64,000 nucleotides of DNA from Bacteroidaceae bacterium (GCA_017483605.1 JAFUWG010000041.1:62001-126000); one strand, 5' to 3'; counted from the stretch's first letter, positions 34,729 through 44,101 are shown. The notes: a model not told the origin generated them from the sequence alone. Numbers and translations: made by a program.

Positions 34729-35855
34729 GCTTGCTGACCACCCGCGTTTCCGCCGCCGTGGTGCTTCTTCTTGTGGTTCTTTTTCCGCTTCGGGTTCTTG
34801 CTGTCGAAGCGTGTGATGTTGTCCTGATTCAGCAGGTCGCTCGATGTGGGCGTTGGCTCGTAGTCTTCCTCCAACAGCGAGTCGGGCTTCTGCCCCTCAC
34901 GATTCATCTGTATCACCTCGAAAGCACGACGGGCTGAGATGGTCTTCTCGTTCACCAGGTTTTTCTTGTCGGTCGAGTAGGTAATCTTGTGCGACAGGAT
35001 GTCCGCCTTGAAGAAGAAATATTCGCTGTCCTTCGTGTGGAGCGTGATTTCACGCGAAGGCAGCCGCTTCAAGGACTCCATATACTGGTCCACCTCGTAG
35101 TTCATGCAGCACTTCAACTTGGCACACTGACCTGCCAACTTCTGCGGGTTGAGCGAGATGTCCTGGAAACGGGCAGCGGCGGTGCTGACGCTGACAAAAT
35201 TGGTCATCCACGTGGCACAGCACAACTCGCGTCCGCATGGGCCAATGCCGCCGATGCGTCCTGCCTCCTGACGGGCACCAATCTGCTTCATCTCGATACG
35301 CACGTGGAATCGGTCTGCCAACACCTTGATGAGTTGGCGGAAATCGACACGCTCGTCGGCGATGTAGTAGAAGATGGCCTTGTTGCCGTCGCCTTGATAC
35401 TCCACGTCACCAATCTTCATCTTCAGTCCCAGTGCCAAGGCAATCTGGCGGCTCTCAATCATGGTGTCGTGTTCACGCCTCTTCGCTTCGTTGAACTTGT
35501 CGATGTCCACTTGGCGGGCTTTCCGGTAGATTTTCTTCAGTTCTGTGCCGGGTTTGAGATTGGCTTTCTTCAGTTGCAGGGGCACGAGGCGACCCGTCAT
35601 GGTCACCGTGCCGATGTCGTGGCCCGGACTTGCCTCCACCGCCACGATGTCCCCCTTCTGCAAAGGGATGTGGTTGACGTTCAGGAAGTAGCCCTTGCGA
35701 GGAGGCTTGAACTGCACCTCCACCACATCACATGCCGCCGCGTTGTCGGGCAGGTCGGCAAGCCAGTCGTATGTATTCAGTTTGTCTGCATGGCGGCTGC
35801 ACCCGCGGGCACACATGCTGCCACAGCCGTTTCCACACTTAAATTCTTCTGTCAT
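34725..35855 (-). CDS. ricT: PSP1-domain protein (RicT/YaaT-like)
   Basis: 376 aa cytoplasmic protein. The N-terminus is Cys-rich (CGNGCGSMCARGC at 7-19). PSP1 core: GDIVAVEASPGHDIGTVTMT, then ESRQIALALGLKMKIGDVEY, KAIFYYIADERVDFRQLIKV and RIGGIGPCGRELCCATWM with further Cys (GQCAKLKCCMNY), a probable iron-sulfur or metal site. The last 40 residues are Lys/His-rich (KRKKNHKKKHHGGG). The Bacillus homologue is part of the RicAFT complex acting on RNase Y. The arrangement holB-ricT-gldH is a recurrent Bacteroidota order. Confidence 0.9.
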   Translation of the reverse strand: MTEEFKCGNGCGSMCARGCSRHADKLNTYDWLADLPDNAAACDVVEVQFKPPRKGYFLNVNHIPLQKGDIVAVEASPGHDIGTVTMTGRLVPLQLKKANLKPGTELKKIYRKARQVDIDKFNEAKRREHDTMIESRQIALALGLKMKIGDVEYQGDGNKAIFYYIADERVDFRQLIKVLADRFHVRIEMKQIGARQEAGRIGGIGPCGRELCCATWMTNFVSVSTAAARFQDISLNPQKLAGQCAKLKCCMNYEVDQYMESLKRLPSREITLHTKDSEYFFFKADILSHKITYSTDKKNLVNEKTISARRAFEVIQMNREGQKPDSLLEEDYEPTPTSSDLLNQDNITRFDSKNPKRKKNHKKKHHGGGNAGGQQA

Positions 35856-35865
35856 TATCTGTTCT

Positions 35866-36957
35866 TTATCTATTCTTGATGAGTACTATCATTTTCAGGG
35901 CGAAATCGAAAAAGACGATTTTCGCGTTGGTGTTCTGGGCGATGTCTCGCTGGGCAAGCGACAGTTCGTCCATGATGCCGATGATGTTCCGCTCGTTGAT
36001 GTAAGGTGCGAACTTGATGGCGAACTGGGCTTCCTGTTCCGACATGTAGTTGAGGTCTGCCTGACGGCCAAAATTGTAGATGAAGTTCTCGCGTATCATC
36101 TTCTGGCAGTATTCCAAGAACGCCTTGATGCGTTCGCGTCCCATGCCAGCCACCCTGTCGCTCCAGATTTTCATCTCCTTCACCTTGCGGACGTAGGAAA
36201 GTCGCATCAACTCCACAAACAACTCGAAGAAATATTCGCTCTCGGCGTCGCTGGTGATAGTTCGGAGGGCTTGGGCCATGTTGCCGGCACACGAACGGGC
36301 AATCCGCTTGGCATCGGCAACCTGCACGGCATACTTGTCTATCAGCGTCTGCTCCACCTCCTGTTCCGTGAGGCGTGGCACGTTCACCATCTGTGTGCGG
36401 CTGCGGATGGTCTGCAACACCTGGTCGGGCTGTTCGCTCACGAGGAGGAAGACGGTCTGTGCAGGCGGTTCCTCCAGGAGTTTCAGAATCTTGTTGGCAC
36501 ACGTCAGGTGCAACTTCTCGGGCAACCAGATAATCATCACCTTGTAGCCTCCCTGACTGGATTTCAGGCTGAGTTTCCGCATGATGGCTTCGCTCTCGTT
36601 GGCGTAGATGATGAGTTGCTGGTTCTCAGCCCCCGACAGATTCATCCATTCCGACATGCCGAAATAGGGATGGTTGAGCAGCAGTTCCCGCCACTCGCGG
36701 ATGAAGTCGTCGCAGTACGAGTCCTTGCCGCTGGTCTTCTTGTAGATGGGGAAGACGAAGTGCAGGTCGGGGTGTTGCAACTTTTCCGCCATCACATTTC
36801 CGCCCAACAGCATCTGGGCGTATGCCACAGCCAACGGCATGGCTCCACAGCCTTCGGGGCCGCACAGCATCAACGCATGTGGCACCCTGCCCTGCTGGTA
36901 CTCTTCCAGCAATCGCTGCTTCACCGCTTCTTGCCCTATGATTTGGTCGAATGTCAT
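35866..36957 (-). CDS. holB: DNA polymerase III delta' subunit
   Basis: 363 aa clamp-loader subunit. FDQIIGQEAVKQRLLEEYQQ (about 3-22), then RVPHALMLCGPEGCGAMPLA, where the Walker A loop has degenerated as expected for delta', and MIIWLPEKLHLTCANKILKL LEEPP (about 140-160), VFLLVSEQPDQVLQTIRSRT with the SRT/SRC-type sensor region. The C-terminal collar domain follows. Core housekeeping gene, normally essential; its presence on the same DNA as a plasmid-type origin bears on the replicon type. It ends 10 bp before ricT starts, and metF ends the unit on the other side 3 bp away. Confidence 0.9.
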   Translation of the reverse strand: MTFDQIIGQEAVKQRLLEEYQQGRVPHALMLCGPEGCGAMPLAVAYAQMLLGGNVMAEKLQHPDLHFVFPIYKKTSGKDSYCDDFIREWRELLLNHPYFGMSEWMNLSGAENQQLIIYANESEAIMRKLSLKSSQGGYKVMIIWLPEKLHLTCANKILKLLEEPPAQTVFLLVSEQPDQVLQTIRSRTQMVNVPRLTEQEVEQTLIDKYAVQVADAKRIARSCAGNMAQALRTITSDAESEYFFELFVELMRLSYVRKVKEMKIWSDRVAGMGRERIKAFLEYCQKMIRENFIYNFGRQADLNYMSEQEAQFAIKFAPYINERNIIGIMDELSLAQRDIAQNTNAKIVFFDFALKMIVLIKNR

Positions 36958-36960
36958 CCG

Positions 36961-37914
36961 TTAATAAATCCTCCTGGCGATTTCCTTGATGCTATCCACG
37001 GCACCCATCGAGTAGAAATGGATGCTGGGCACTCCGTGCCGCATCAGTTCCTTGCATTGCTCCACACCCCACTCGATGCCCAACTGCTTCACCGCCTCGT
37101 CCGTCCGGCACTGCTCCATCGGCTTCGACAGTTCTTCGGGCAGGTCGATGTGGAACGTCTTAGGCAGCACGTTGAACTGGCTCAGTTTGCCCATTGGCTT
37201 GATGCCCGGGATGATGGGGATGGTGATGCCTGCCTCGCGGGCTTTCTCCACAAAATGGAAGTATTTCTGGTTGTCGTAGAAAATCTGTGTCACGGCATAG
37301 TCGGCACCGAGGTCCTGCTTCTGCTTCAGCATCTGCAGGTCAAACTCCAGATTGGGTGCCTCCTCGTGCTTCTCTGGATACGCCGCCACTCCATAGGAGA
37401 AGGGCTGACCGGGGTTCTTGATGGGGGTGCCGTCCACAAATTTCCCCTCGTTGAAGAGGTTCACCTGCTCAATCAGTTCCGTCGCATGGGTGTAGCCATC
37501 CTTCACGGGCTGGAAACGGGCATCGTCCTTCGCTTTGTCGCCACGCAGGAGCAGGAGGTCGCGGATGCCGAGGAACTGGAGGTCGAGCAGCATATACTCG
37601 ATGTCTTCCTTCGTCATGCCGCTCACCACCACGTGGGGCACCACCTTGATGTCATACTTCTGCATGATGGCACTTGCCACCGCCACCGTGCCGGGGCGGC
37701 GACGCACCGAATTTCGCACGAACGTTCCGTCGGGTTGCTCCACATACACATACTCACTCCGGTGGGTTGTGATGTTGATGTACTCCGGCTGGAACTCCTT
37801 CAACGCGTCGATGGTACTGAACAGCGATGCGGTGCCCGTACCTTTCAGGGGCGGCAGAACTTCGAACGAGAACGCCGTCTTTTCTGTTTTATTGATAAGT
37901 TCTGAAACTGTCAT
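36961..37914 (-). CDS. metF: 5,10-Methylenetetrahydrofolate reductase
   Basis: 317 aa flavoprotein that reduces 5,10-methylene-THF to 5-methyl-THF for methionine synthesis. TAFSFEVLPPLKGTG at 13-27 carries the catalytic Glu, NITTHRSEY follows, and RDLLLLRGDKAKDDARFQP and ADYAVTQIFYDNQKYFHFVE are FAD/folate-site signatures. The start at 37914 (MTVSELINKTEK) lies 19 bp after its promoter's -7 box; the longer frame upstream runs through that promoter and is not real. Followed 3 bp later by holB. Confidence 0.96.
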   Translation of the reverse strand: MTVSELINKTEKTAFSFEVLPPLKGTGTASLFSTIDALKEFQPEYINITTHRSEYVYVEQPDGTFVRNSVRRRPGTVAVASAIMQKYDIKVVPHVVVSGMTKEDIEYMLLDLQFLGIRDLLLLRGDKAKDDARFQPVKDGYTHATELIEQVNLFNEGKFVDGTPIKNPGQPFSYGVAAYPEKHEEAPNLEFDLQMLKQKQDLGADYAVTQIFYDNQKYFHFVEKAREAGITIPIIPGIKPMGKLSQFNVLPKTFHIDLPEELSKPMEQCRTDEAVKQLGIEWGVEQCKELMRHGVPSIHFYSMGAVDSIKEIARRIY

Positions 37915-37932
37915 TGTTCTGATTACAGGCCA

Positions 37933-37963
37933 CAAAGTTACACATAATATTCGACCTGACAAA
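37933..37963 (-). promoter_or_regulatory. metF-holB-ricT-gldH promoter in repeated cassette
   Basis: Minus strand TTTG at 37963-37960, a 19-bp spacer, TAACTTTG at 37940-37933. The bases TCGAATATTATGTGTA between and around the boxes also occur at 14461-14476. Confidence 0.75.
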
Positions 37964-37981
37964 ATATCTGACAGAAGAAAC

Positions 37982-38022
37982 AAAAAATCTCCCGTTCAGA
38001 GGAGGTCTCTGAGGGAGATTTT
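37982..38022 (-). terminator. Terminator of the mannan operon
   Basis: AAATCTCCC (minus strand, 38021 to 38013) pairs with GGGAGATTT (37993 to 37985) and is followed by a T run in the minus direction. The loop contains a nested TCAGAG/CTCTGA pairing. It ends transcription from GH36 before the metF promoter. Confidence 0.85.
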
Positions 38023-38042
38023 GGGGAGAAACCTACGTCGTT

Positions 38043-38118
38043 ACCTCGATGCGTATCAATTCGTGTCGAGGATTTGTAATATTACAACACCCGTGCATGA
38101 ATTGATACGCATCGAGGT
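38043..38118 (+). repeat. Long hairpin element, copy C
   Basis: Arms ACCTCGATGCGTATCAATT and its exact complement enclose the 38-nt centre with TTGTAATATTACAA. Arms equal those of copy A, the centre has the orientation of copy B on the plus strand. Between the GH36 stop and the metF promoter. Confidence 0.9.
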
Positions 38119-38173
38119 AGCGCAAGTTGACTCGGAAGGCAATTGTCGCCCCTCGGCGTTTCAGACCGAGCGA

Positions 38174-40408
38174 CTACTCTGCTTCCAGATAGATCACGCG
38201 GCTTGCCCAGTCGTTCTTCTTGTGGTAGTCTACATCGTGCGAGTAAGGTATCTCGATGCCGTTCGCCATGAGGTACTCACCCGTGAAGGTCTTGCCTTCC
38301 ACCGGCAGGGGGTTGTTGTCGATGCGGTTCAACTCGTGCACCGTGTATCGCTTCTGTGGGTCGAGGCCCGCCATCTTGATGCGTGGGAAGTGCTGATTGA
38401 CGAAGGTCTCAAGTTTGTACCAGTAGAAGACTGCCTTTGCCTTGTCTTCGCTCACGTACATGAGGGAAGCGAGGTTGTCGCCTGCATAGGGCGAGTGAAG
38501 GCGGTAGAGGTCGCCAAACTGCACGACGGGACGAATACGCTTGTAGTCGGCGATGGCTTGCTTGCCAATCTTCTTCTCCTCGTCGGTCATGTTTTTGGGC
38601 TGAATCTCCATGCCGAGACGGCCGCTCATGGCAACGTCGCAGCGGAACTTGAACGCCGTGGTGCGGAAAGTCTGATGGTTGGGCGTGGCGGAGATGTGGC
38701 TTGCCATGGCGATGGCGGGGAAGAAGTAGGAGGTGCCCCACTGCATGTAGATACGCTGGAGTGCGTCGGTGTCGTCCGAAACCCAGAACTCGTCGAAGTA
38801 TGGCAAGAGGGCGTAGTTGGCACGACCGCCACCCGATGCACAGTCCTGAATGACCACGTCGGGATACTTGTCGCGGATACGCTGGCAGACCTTGATGAGT
38901 CCTTCGTGGTAGGCGATGTAGAGGTGGCTCTGGTCTTCCTTGGGGAGATACTGGCTGCCGTGGTTCATCACGGGGGCGTTGGCGTCCCACTTGATGTAGG
39001 CAATCTCGGGATAGTTGGACAGGAGGTTGTCCACGATGCCGAAGACGAAGTCCTGCACCTTGGGGTTGGCAAGGTCGAGCACGACCTGAGTGCCGCCACG
39101 ACCGAGCACAGGCTCACGGCCTGGTGCCTTGAGAATCCAGTCGGGGTGTGCCTCATACAGTTCGGAGGTGGTGTTGGCCATCTCAGGCTCAATCCAGATG
39201 CCGAACTTCACGCCGTTCTTCTTGGCATCACGCAGCAGACCTTCGATACCATCGGGCAGTTTGCGTTTGTCCACCACCCAGTCGCCGAGGGAAGAATTGT
39301 CCACGTTGCGAGGATATTTGTCGCCAAACCAGCCGTCGTCCATCACGAAGAGTTCGCCGCCCATCGAGGCGATGTCGGCCATCATCTGGTCCATGCCCTG
39401 CTGGTTGATGTCGAAGTAAACACCCTCCCACGAATTGAGCAGGATGTTACGCTCCTGGTCGCCATGACGCAGTTGATACTTGCGGGCCCAGCGGTGGTAA
39501 TTGCGAGAGGCCCCTGAGAGACCTTCGTGGGTGAAGGTATAAGCCACATGAGGTGTGGTGAGGGTTTCGCCTTTCTTCAGGTGATACTCTGAATTGTCGG
39601 GGTTGATGCCGGCAAAATAGTAGTGGTATTCGGTATCGTCGGTGTCGATGGTGATGCGGAAGTTGCCCGAATACATCAGGGCGGCACCAATCACATCGCC
39701 CTCATTCTCACGGCCGTAGCCATCGAGAGAGAAGAGCACTTCCTGACGGTCGGTGGTGGCGTTGCGAAGGCCATCCTTATTCTTGATTTCGAGCAGACCG
39801 TTGTTCAGTTTCTCGGCGGTGAGTTGACCTTCTGCTGCCCAGGAGCCGTGGAAGTGGTGTACGTACACGTCGCCACGACGGATGGGGAGGCAAGAAGAGT
39901 AGAACTGTGTCAAGGTGACGGTGCTCTTCTCGGCGTTGGTCACGTCGGTCCAGCACTCTATCATGTCCACGTCGCTGTAAGCCTGATAGTAGAGGTGGAC
40001 GATATTCGGATAGAGGGGGTCTTTCAGCGTGATGGTGAGGCGTTCGCCGGTGCGAGTGTTGCCGTTGGGGGCTTTCTCGGTCACGGAAGTCTTCTTATAG
40101 TCCTCGACCAAAAGTTGGGTGCTCAGGTTGCCATCGGCATGACGCATGGCAAAGGCGGTCTCGCTCTGGGTGTGGGTGGCACCGTAGGCGGGATAGACCT
40201 CAAGGTGGCTCCAGTTGGCGTTGGTAGGCTCAGGCAATGCAGCCAGGTCGCTGGCACTGAGTTTCTCGCCGTAGTAAACAAACTTGGGTTCGCCACCCTT
40301 CCAGAGATTCAGCACCAACGTGTTGTGGGGGGTGGACAACTCCACGTTCTCTGCCCTCATGGTGAGGCAAAAAACGGAGAGGAGGGAAAAGAGAATGGTT
40401 TTCTTCAT
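38174..40408 (-). CDS. GH36 alpha-galactosidase, exported
   Basis: 744 aa. Signal peptide MKKTILFSLLSVFCLTMRA (1-19). N-terminal beta-supersandwich, catalytic barrel about 310-640, C-terminal beta domain. The nucleophile Asp475 is in YIKWDANAP; the acid/base is in VSDDTDALQR (Asp545/546); the substrate strands NSWEGVYFD, VMDDGWFG and IWIEPEMA are classic GH36. It removes alpha-1,6-galactose from galactomannan or raffinose-type sugars, opening the backbone for the mannanase. The tail gene of the leftward unit transporter-epimerase-manA-GH36, 27 bp after manA. A hairpin element and terminator lie downstream. Confidence 0.96.
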   Translation of the reverse strand: MKKTILFSLLSVFCLTMRAENVELSTPHNTLVLNLWKGGEPKFVYYGEKLSASDLAALPEPTNANWSHLEVYPAYGATHTQSETAFAMRHADGNLSTQLLVEDYKKTSVTEKAPNGNTRTGERLTITLKDPLYPNIVHLYYQAYSDVDMIECWTDVTNAEKSTVTLTQFYSSCLPIRRGDVYVHHFHGSWAAEGQLTAEKLNNGLLEIKNKDGLRNATTDRQEVLFSLDGYGRENEGDVIGAALMYSGNFRITIDTDDTEYHYYFAGINPDNSEYHLKKGETLTTPHVAYTFTHEGLSGASRNYHRWARKYQLRHGDQERNILLNSWEGVYFDINQQGMDQMMADIASMGGELFVMDDGWFGDKYPRNVDNSSLGDWVVDKRKLPDGIEGLLRDAKKNGVKFGIWIEPEMANTTSELYEAHPDWILKAPGREPVLGRGGTQVVLDLANPKVQDFVFGIVDNLLSNYPEIAYIKWDANAPVMNHGSQYLPKEDQSHLYIAYHEGLIKVCQRIRDKYPDVVIQDCASGGGRANYALLPYFDEFWVSDDTDALQRIYMQWGTSYFFPAIAMASHISATPNHQTFRTTAFKFRCDVAMSGRLGMEIQPKNMTDEEKKIGKQAIADYKRIRPVVQFGDLYRLHSPYAGDNLASLMYVSEDKAKAVFYWYKLETFVNQHFPRIKMAGLDPQKRYTVHELNRIDNNPLPVEGKTFTGEYLMANGIEIPYSHDVDYHKKNDWASRVIYLEAE

Positions 40409-40435
40409 GGAGGTATGATTTTAGGTGTTTGATAC

Positions 40436-41392
40436 TTACATCGTGGCGGTGAGGAAAGTGGCGTTGCCGAAAATGTAAAGCGTGTTCTCGGCGGCAGGGA
40501 CAAGGATGGTCTCGCCCTGACGCACCATCACGCCGTTGATGTTGGCTTCGCCCCACAGACAGATGACGATGACGAATGAGTCAACATGATAGTTGATTTC
40601 AACGGCATTCTGCACCACCACGCGGTGAACGTTGAAGTAGGGGCACTGGATGAGCGGCGACTGCGGACGGCTGCTGTCGTAACTGCGTCGATACTCGGGA
40701 TAGACCTTGTAGTCGATGGCATCCTTGGCTTGCTCCACATGCAGTTCGCGAGGGTTTCCATCGGCATCGCGGCGGTCATAATCATAGATGCGGTAGGTGA
40801 TGTCGCTGGTCTCTTGAATCTCGGCGAGGAAGTTGCCCGCACCGATGGCGTGGACACGCCCTGCCGGCAGGAAATAAAGGTCGCCGTCGTGACTCTCGTG
40901 GGTGGCAACCACATCCATGAAGTGGTTGTTCTTCACCAACCGCTCATAATCTTCGGGGGTGATAGACTGGCTCAATCCGGAGTAGATGCGAGCGCCCGTG
41001 TCGGCACGCATGATGTACCACATCTCGGTCTTGCCCGGACAATGATGCCGCTGCTGGGCAAGTTCGTCGTCGGGATGCACCTGCACGGAGAGGTCCTGCT
41101 TGGAGTCGATAAACTTGATGAGAAGCGGAAACTGGTTGCCGTACTTCTCATAGACCTTGTTGCCGACAAGGGCTCCCTTGAAGCGGTCAATCAGTTGCGG
41201 CAGGGTCATGCCGAGGTCGTTGTCCTCCAAGAGTCCACGAGGGGCTGTGATGCTCTCGTGGCCGGGCACACCGCTGATTTCCCAACTTTCGCCAATGTGG
41301 GTCAGGTCGGTTTGAATCCCCTTGAAGGCAGCGATTTTCTCGCCGCCCCAAAGGGTTTCCTTCAAATATGGGGTAAACTTATAAGGCTTCAT
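40436..41392 (-). CDS. manA: Mannose-6-phosphate isomerase, class I
   Basis: 318 aa cupin-type zinc enzyme interconverting mannose-6-phosphate and fructose-6-phosphate. YLKETLWGGEKIAAF near the N-terminus, the zinc ligands in QVHPDDELAQQ and GKTEMWYIM, and GRVHAIGAGN with the third His site. The start at 41392 (MKPYKFTPYLKETLWGG) was chosen over an in-frame ATG 18 codons upstream that lies within the epimerase gene; with it the gene begins 2 bp after the epimerase stop. In this operon it takes mannose units into glycolysis, after conversion of mannose-1-phosphate by a phosphomannomutase not encoded here. Confidence 0.95.
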   Translation of the reverse strand: MKPYKFTPYLKETLWGGEKIAAFKGIQTDLTHIGESWEISGVPGHESITAPRGLLEDNDLGMTLPQLIDRFKGALVGNKVYEKYGNQFPLLIKFIDSKQDLSVQVHPDDELAQQRHHCPGKTEMWYIMRADTGARIYSGLSQSITPEDYERLVKNNHFMDVVATHESHDGDLYFLPAGRVHAIGAGNFLAEIQETSDITYRIYDYDRRDADGNPRELHVEQAKDAIDYKVYPEYRRSYDSSRPQSPLIQCPYFNVHRVVVQNAVEINYHVDSFVIVICLWGEANINGVMVRQGETILVPAAENTLYIFGNATFLTATM

Positions 41393-41394
41393 GT

Positions 41395-42663
41395 CTAAAA
41401 TCGTTCCATGATTTCGAGGCACATGCGACTGTTGTGGTAGGGACACTTCCAGAAGCCAGCCTTGTCGTCCTTGCGGTTGATGTTGCCTTCGGGGTCACGG
41501 CTCCAGAACCACTCGCCGCCCTCGCGGTCGATGAGGTTCGTCTTGATGTATTCCCAGCAACGGAGTGCCTTCTTGGCGGCATCGGTGTCGCCAAAATACT
41601 GGTAGAGGTTTGCCCAACCCACCACGTTCTCAGCCTGCACCCACCAGTGGCGGTCCACATCCACGTGGCCCGTATCCACATTGGCTTCGTGCAGCATGGA
41701 GCCATCGGGGTTCAGCCCTTTCTCGGAGGCTTTGGCAACGAGGCGGACAATCGGCTCGACCTTTGCCAGCACAGCGGCATCGCCCAACACGAGGGCGGCT
41801 TCGTGCATCAACCACGAGCACTCGATGTCGTGTCCGTAACTCTCCAACTGCCCTGCCCCACGTGTCCAGTCCATCTCGAAAAAGAGGTCGAGGTGGTGGG
41901 TCTCGGGGTTGAGTATCTTGTCGGTAAAGATGCCGATGAGGTTGCGGACAGCGGCAGCGACGCGGTCGATGGTCTCTTGAGGCACGCTGATGCCCGTAGG
42001 GAGTATGGCGCCGATAGAAGGTACATAGTCGCACGACTCGGCACGATGCAGTTCCTGCAAGCAGCGGAGCAAGTTGGTGTAAGGCTCGATGATGTGCAGG
42101 TGGGTGTTCTGCGACTTGGGATAGTTCTCGTCGAGGTCGGAAAGACGCATGTCGGCGATGGGTTGCCAGTCGCGGGTCGTCGCCTCGATGTAGCCGTTGT
42201 ACTCATGGTCAAGGGCGTGTTCCTCAATCGTGTCGAAGAGGGCGATGGCGTAGTCCAATGCCTCGCGGTCTCCTGTGGCACGGACGTACTCGCTCAGGCC
42301 GTAAAGTGCGAAACCGAGGGCATAGAACTGCTTCTTCGTGTCCACAGGGCGACCCAGATAGTCGAGTTCCCAGTAGGTGCCACCGTATTCCTCGTCGAAA
42401 AAGTGCGTCAGGATATAGTCCTTGGCACGCGTGGCAGCCTCCAAATATTCGGGCTTGCGAAGCACTCGGTAGGCAGCGCTGAACGACCACAGGATGCGGG
42501 CATTGAGGATGCCGCCCTTGTTGGCGGTGGGCACGAGCGTGCCGTCACCCTTCATCTGCCCATAGAAGCCGCCGTTCTCGTGGTCCTGCATCTTCGTGAG
42601 CCAGAAGGAGAGGATGTTGTTTTCCAACACCTCTCGCATCTCTTGTTTTGCTTGTCTAAACAT
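41395..42663 (-). CDS. Cellobiose/mannobiose 2-epimerase
   Basis: 422 aa (alpha/alpha)6 barrel of the N-acylglucosamine/cellobiose 2-epimerase superfamily. It epimerises the reducing-end sugar of beta-1,4-mannobiose to give mannosylglucose. Signatures: GGFYGQMKGDG, NKGGILNARILWSFSAAYR, the catalytic histidines in KSQNTHLHIIEPYTNLLR, SYGHDIECSWLMHEAA and FWKCPYHNSRMCLEIM. No signal peptide, so cytoplasmic. Placed between the GPH transporter (4 bp) and manA (2 bp); the neighbouring GH130 supplies the next step of the Bacteroides fragilis-type mannan pathway. Confidence 0.95.
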   Translation of the reverse strand: MFRQAKQEMREVLENNILSFWLTKMQDHENGGFYGQMKGDGTLVPTANKGGILNARILWSFSAAYRVLRKPEYLEAATRAKDYILTHFFDEEYGGTYWELDYLGRPVDTKKQFYALGFALYGLSEYVRATGDREALDYAIALFDTIEEHALDHEYNGYIEATTRDWQPIADMRLSDLDENYPKSQNTHLHIIEPYTNLLRCLQELHRAESCDYVPSIGAILPTGISVPQETIDRVAAAVRNLIGIFTDKILNPETHHLDLFFEMDWTRGAGQLESYGHDIECSWLMHEAALVLGDAAVLAKVEPIVRLVAKASEKGLNPDGSMLHEANVDTGHVDVDRHWWVQAENVVGWANLYQYFGDTDAAKKALRCWEYIKTNLIDREGGEWFWSRDPEGNINRKDDKAGFWKCPYHNSRMCLEIMERF

Positions 42664-42667
42664 GCCT

Positions 42668-44041
42668 TTATTCGGTTACTGTGTTCGTTTTCAAACTGTT
42701 CGTGATTTCCGTCATCTTCTTCTTAGTGAGCGGATAAGCAAGCAAGACAATCAACATGCTGGCTGCGATGCCTGCAGGAATCCAACTCATCGTGAGTTTC
42801 ATGCCGAGGATGGCGCTGTCTGCCTGCTCCACCGCATTGGGCACAAGACCAAAGGCATCAAAAATCATCAGCACAGCCGAACCAGCCACGGCACCACCGA
42901 GTTTCTGGGCGAAAGAGCCTGACGAGAAGACGAGGCCCGTGCAGTTGGCGTTGTCCTTCCAGCGAGCATAGTCTGCCACGTCTGCATACATCGACCAAAC
43001 CAATGGGCTGATGATACCCGTGAAGATGCTAATGATAATCTGGAGCAGCAACATCGTGATGAAACCGCCATTGGTGCAAGGCACATAGAAGAAGAGAACG
43101 CTGAAGACGATGAGGGCGATGGCAGAGAGGATGAACGTCGATTTCTTGCCAATCCGCTTGGAGATGGGCACGGCGGTCACCACGCCAATCATGTTGCACA
43201 CTTCGCCCACTGCCAGGAACAGGCCTGCGAAGAAGAGGAAGGCGGTGAAGCCGAGGTCGATGTGTACGTTCTCGCCGATATAGTACTTGAAGTAGTAGGC
43301 AACGCTCGAACCACGCACGGTGTTGAACAGGTTGGTGCCCACCGATGCCAAGGTCAGAATCCACCAAGGCAGGTTGCTCAGCAAGGACTTGAAGTCGTTG
43401 CCCAAGCCTGTCGGGGAGACCTTGATGTGCTCCCGTGTCAAAGCGAAACTGGTCAGGAACAAGACCAGACACATGCAAGCGATGACAATCATGGCGCTCT
43501 GCCATCCGTCTGTCAGCGAGCCTGTTGCCTCCTTGAAGTAGTCGCACAGAGGCTCCCATGCGAAGAGAGCGATGAACGAGCCGCCGTATGCGAAGAACAT
43601 ACGGAAGGAAGAGAACACCGTCTTCTCGTCCGAGTCGTTGGTCATCACGCCCAGCATGGATGCATAGGGCACGTTGATGCCCGTATAGACCGTCATCATG
43701 AGGATGTAGGTGAAGTAAGCCCAGATGAGTTTGCCGTTCTGGTCGAGGTCGGGCGTGGTGAAGAGCAGCACGCCGGCGATGGCGAACGGTGCGGCAAACC
43801 ACAACAGGTAGGGGCGATACTTACCCCATCGAGTTTGTGTGCGGTCGGCAATCACGCCCATCATCGGGTCGCTCACCGTGTCCCAGATTCGGGTGACGAA
43901 CATGAGGGTTGCCGTCTGAGCAAGACTCAGTTCAAATACGTCGGAATAGAATATCGGAAGATAGTAACTGAAAATCTTCCAGAACATGGAACTCGACGTA
44001 TCGCCAAGTCCGTAGCCAATTTTTTCTTTGAGTGAAGCCAT
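42668..44041 (-). CDS. GPH-family mannobiose/manno-oligosaccharide symporter
   Basis: 457 aa, about 12 transmembrane segments. IGYGLGDTSSSMFWKIFSYY at the N-terminus and MMGVIADRTQTRWGKYRPYL after helix 2 are GPH-family signatures. The order GH26, GH130, this transporter, epimerase is that of the B. fragilis mannan cluster, so mannobiose is the probable substrate. It has its own promoter (44071-44101) and a leader of about 25 nt, so it starts a second transcript in the locus. Confidence 0.92.
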   Translation of the reverse strand: MASLKEKIGYGLGDTSSSMFWKIFSYYLPIFYSDVFELSLAQTATLMFVTRIWDTVSDPMMGVIADRTQTRWGKYRPYLLWFAAPFAIAGVLLFTTPDLDQNGKLIWAYFTYILMMTVYTGINVPYASMLGVMTNDSDEKTVFSSFRMFFAYGGSFIALFAWEPLCDYFKEATGSLTDGWQSAMIVIACMCLVLFLTSFALTREHIKVSPTGLGNDFKSLLSNLPWWILTLASVGTNLFNTVRGSSVAYYFKYYIGENVHIDLGFTAFLFFAGLFLAVGEVCNMIGVVTAVPISKRIGKKSTFILSAIALIVFSVLFFYVPCTNGGFITMLLLQIIISIFTGIISPLVWSMYADVADYARWKDNANCTGLVFSSGSFAQKLGGAVAGSAVLMIFDAFGLVPNAVEQADSAILGMKLTMSWIPAGIAASMLIVLLAYPLTKKKMTEITNSLKTNTVTE

Positions 44042-44070
44042 GTGATTTGAGGTTTTTTAAGATTTGGTTG

Positions 44071-44101
44071 CAAAGATAGTGCAAATCGGACGCAGAACAA
44101 A
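44071..44101 (-). promoter_or_regulatory. Promoter of transporter-epimerase-manA-GH36 unit
   Basis: Minus strand TTTG at 44101-44098, 19-bp spacer, TATCTTTG at 44078-44071. Full match to the Bacteroidota consensus; 30 bp before the ATG at 44041. Confidence 0.8.

Noticed and set aside
35695-37905. A 736-codon plus-strand frame opposite holB and metF
   Set aside because: Antisense shadow of two well-supported genes; typical of codon-biased DNA with few stops on the other strand.
37535-39517. A 660-codon plus-strand frame opposite GH36
   Set aside because: Antisense shadow running through the hairpin element and metF promoter; protein has no domain.
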